64,000 nt of DNA from an uncultured Bacilli bacterium (GTDB lineage Bacteria; Bacillota_I; Bacilli_A; RF39; UBA660). The notes under the pieces were generated by a model. That model searched no databases and had not been told where the DNA came from. It saw nothing but the letters and a program-made list of their open reading frames with translations. This document shows, in pieces, positions 62,273-64,000 of this stretch. Within the stretch, counting starts at the first letter, position 1. Each line of letters opens with the position of its first letter. Made by a program: the position numbers and the translations under genes. Location: positions 21,909-85,908 of the forward strand of contig CALVUP010000005.1 in assembly GCA_944363635.1 (NCBI GenBank). Reading direction: 5' to 3'.

Positions 62273-63055
62273 TTATATTGCTTTTAACTTTTTACCACAT
62301 ACAACAAATATACCTACGACTCCTATACCAAGTATTGATAAAAGAATAACGTTGGTATCGGCTGTATTTGGATTTTCCTCTTGTTCTTCACTTGAGCTAC
62401 TCATTGGTGTTGCAACTGGGTTTATCTCTTCTGGGAATTCTTGATTCACTTTTATACCATTGAAAGTATAAAGTTCTGTATCATAAACAACACTACTATC
62501 GTCTGTATTTTCCAATTTTACCCATAACATGTAAGATTTTTCTTCTCCTGGATTTACAGTTTGATAAGCAATTGTATCATCTGTTGTTTCCGTCCAATCT
62601 TCTTCTACATAATCAGGGAATAATTTGACAAGTGCATCCGTTAATATTTCAAAAGCATTCTCATACTCTTCTACCATCGTATTTAATTCATCACTACAAG
62701 TTTCTAATTTTTCTAAATCTTCTGGATCTTGAGATTCTTCATAATCATCAGAATACGTTTGACAAACGTCTTGTTTTTCTTTAATAGCATCCACATCTGT
62801 ATTTAAATCTTTTATTTGTTGAAGATTCGCATTGATTTGAGCAAGATCTTCATCACTAATTTCTTGATATTGATAATAAAGTTTATAATTTTCTACATTT
62901 TTGATAGTCAATTTATTTTCTTGATCTGGATACATTCGCGCTGGAAATTCAATATTTTTATTTGGATCCAATTCATCATAGCTTTCAATCGCATATACCG
63001 AAAATGGAAAACAACATAAAATACTGATAAATAAAAAACTAAAAAGTCTTTTCAT
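62273..63055 (-). CDS. Anchored surface protein with NPNTAD sortase-like motif
   Basis: This 260-residue protein has a cleavable signal peptide (about 1-22), a charged helical middle with paired cysteines, a beta region (NPGEEKSYMLWVKLENTDDSS), and a C-terminal NPNTAD sequence followed by a hydrophobic helix and a lysine-rich tail. That is an LPxTG-like layout, but the glycine of xPxTG is alanine, so sortase recognition is uncertain. It is next to another anchored protein and just upstream of sigK. Function is unknown; cell-surface location is well supported. Confidence 0.72.
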   Translation of the reverse strand: MKRLFSFLFISILCCFPFSVYAIESYDELDPNKNIEFPARMYPDQENKLTIKNVENYKLYYQYQEISDEDLAQINANLQQIKDLNTDVDAIKEKQDVCQTYSDDYEESQDPEDLEKLETCSDELNTMVEEYENAFEILTDALVKLFPDYVEEDWTETTDDTIAYQTVNPGEEKSYMLWVKLENTDDSSVVYDTELYTFNGIKVNQEFPEEINPVATPMSSSSEEQEENPNTADTNVILLSILGIGVVGIFVVCGKKLKAI

Positions 63056-63154
63056 ATAACCTCTCCTATTCTAGAATCATTATACACAATAACGACCATC
63101 TCTTGTCAAGTAACTTTAGAAGTTTACATCGCCATTTACAAAAGTGTACAAAAA

Positions 63155-63172
63155 AAGAAGATTTCTCTTCTT
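63155..63172 (-). terminator. Terminator after the leftmost-facing surface protein gene
   Basis: AAGAAGA-GAAA-TCTTCTT and a T tail on the minus strand form a 7-bp stem with a GAAA tetraloop at the stop of the next gene. Confidence 0.9.
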
Positions 63173-63818
63173 ATCTTTTAAAGAATAATGTGGCTCCTAC
63201 TAAACCAATGACAATAACAGCAAGCATTCCAATAATGGTATTCATATTTTTTGGATTACCTTCTGCATTATTTACAACGGCTCCTGTTAAGAAATAATCC
63301 GAGCAATGATTAATCTTAAATGTAACATAACCATCTTTTACTTCCAAGCCCTTATCAACATATTCTATCGTATTTTTTTCTTCATTATAATAATATAAAT
63401 ATAATTTTTCCCCATTGGAATATTTATTCCCTACATATACATTTATAGTAGCTTCACTCGGTAAATTTCCATGATGAGTAAAAGACAAATATGTTTTATC
63501 GGGATTTTCCGCTAGAGCATCAATTTCTTGCTTTTTAGGAGACTCAAAATTAAGTTCAAAATTTAAATCAATTTCACTCCCAATTTTGTCCTTATCAAAA
63601 CTCCATGAATAATACAAGTCCCCATCTTTTTCAATAATATCAATAATGACTTTTTCATCACTGATGGTTTTTGCAATTTCATATTTTGATGTATCTACCC
63701 CTTTAACAGTTATATATGGAGGAAGTTCTTCCATAGTAGCTGCCTTTACAAAACTAGGTATACATATAAAATTTAATAAAATAAATACTACGAATACTAC
63801 TAATTTTACTACTTTCAT
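63171..63818 (-). CDS. Secreted, C-terminally anchored beta-rich protein
   Basis: This 215-residue protein has a signal peptide (MKVVKLVVFVVFILLNFICI, cleaved near VKAAT), a beta-rich external domain of about 150 residues, and a C-terminal helix (MNTIIGMLAVIVIGLVGATLF) with a basic end. No sortase motif is clear, so the C-terminal helix probably anchors it. The core (LPPYITVKGVDTSKYEIA, YLSFTHHGNLPSEATINVYVG, INHCSDYFLTGAVVN) fits an Ig-like or DUF-type adhesion domain. A GGGGAGG site precedes the ATG. The function is unknown. Confidence 0.7.
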   Translation of the reverse strand: MKVVKLVVFVVFILLNFICIPSFVKAATMEELPPYITVKGVDTSKYEIAKTISDEKVIIDIIEKDGDLYYSWSFDKDKIGSEIDLNFELNFESPKKQEIDALAENPDKTYLSFTHHGNLPSEATINVYVGNKYSNGEKLYLYYYNEEKNTIEYVDKGLEVKDGYVTFKINHCSDYFLTGAVVNNAEGNPKNMNTIIGMLAVIVIGLVGATLFFKR

Positions 63819-64000
63819 AGAACCTCCCCTTTACTACATTTTTATTATGCAGAAATGAACATTATAGTTAAAGGTATTAATTGATATACAAACTTAATCA
63901 TCATTAATACAAGAATATTGTTATGATTTTTACAATAAGCATACGAAAACAATAAAAAAAAAAAAAAGTATGATAATAAACTAATAACTAAGAAATGATC

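Noticed and set aside
63946..63970. Long A-run at the right edge as an integration or origin feature
   Set aside because: It is a simple homopolymer in an A+T-rich intergenic region, with no repeats or genes to support a function.

Overview
The window is strongly A+T-rich, and almost every gene lies on the minus strand. The gene set points to a small, low-GC, Gram-positive member of the Bacilli, probably an uncultured gut lineage of the RF39/Erysipelotrichales type; the placement is inferred from gene content. Supporting signs are DivIVA and SepF, T-box leaders, the infC-rpmI-rplT operon with an L20 leader, Bacillus-like gene orders (yqeG-yqeH; yqeY-yqfC-yqfD-ybeY-dgkA-era-yqzL-recO) and sporulation genes (a dipicolinate-synthase fragment, yqfC, yqfD, sigK). 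TGA is used as a stop, so this is not a Mycoplasma-type code.

Layout: 1-1.2 kb holds the start of a probable spoVFA and a short TasA/SipW-type surface protein. 1.2-7.4 kb holds ileS (type 2, altered signature motif, T-box controlled), divIVA, sepF and a HerA-like ATPase. 7.5-13.4 kb holds a degenerate histidine phosphatase, a membrane-anchored protein, holA, and alaS behind a P-loop kinase under an alanine T-box. 13.4-16.9 kb is translation: tsf, rpsB, rplT, rpmI and infC. 16.9-21.4 kb holds topA, a YhcG-like nuclease with a frameshifted end, recO and a 28-residue yqzL. 21.5-27.0 kb is the era/dgkA/ybeY/yqfD/yqfC/yqeY/rpsU block with a VanZ-like gene, then a J-domain protein.

27.0-30.0 kb holds the most interesting unlisted content: three tiny overlapping genes. 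Two have double-glycine leaders, and one is a small membrane peptide. They lie directly behind a short secretion-accessory protein and a C39-peptidase ABC transporter, so this reads as a compact two-peptide bacteriocin operon. A CPBP membrane protease, a family often used for bacteriocin immunity, is divergent to it. 30.9-43.9 kb holds a metallophosphoesterase with altered metal ligands, trigger factor, an ABC transporter with an FtsX-like permease, a TasA-like/BspA leucine-rich-repeat protein, pyruvate kinase and glucose-6-phosphate isomerase. 43.9-51.6 kb is one giant cyclic-glucan-synthase-like gene. 51.7-55.0 kb is a small accessory cluster; its central gene looks like an ADP-ribosyltransferase-fold domain fused to a metallophosphoesterase. 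The rest has tRNA-Gly, a GHL10-type hydrolase, a DUF421 protein, a second large TasA-like protein, yqeH/yqeG, sigK behind a long hairpin, and two anchored surface proteins.

Recurring themes are SipW-type TasA-like surface modules at several loci, RNA-based control of translation genes, and phosphoesterases with substituted catalytic residues. I saw no CRISPR array, insertion sequence, integrase or prophage. No stretch over 300 bases lacks a gene once the small bacteriocin genes are counted.
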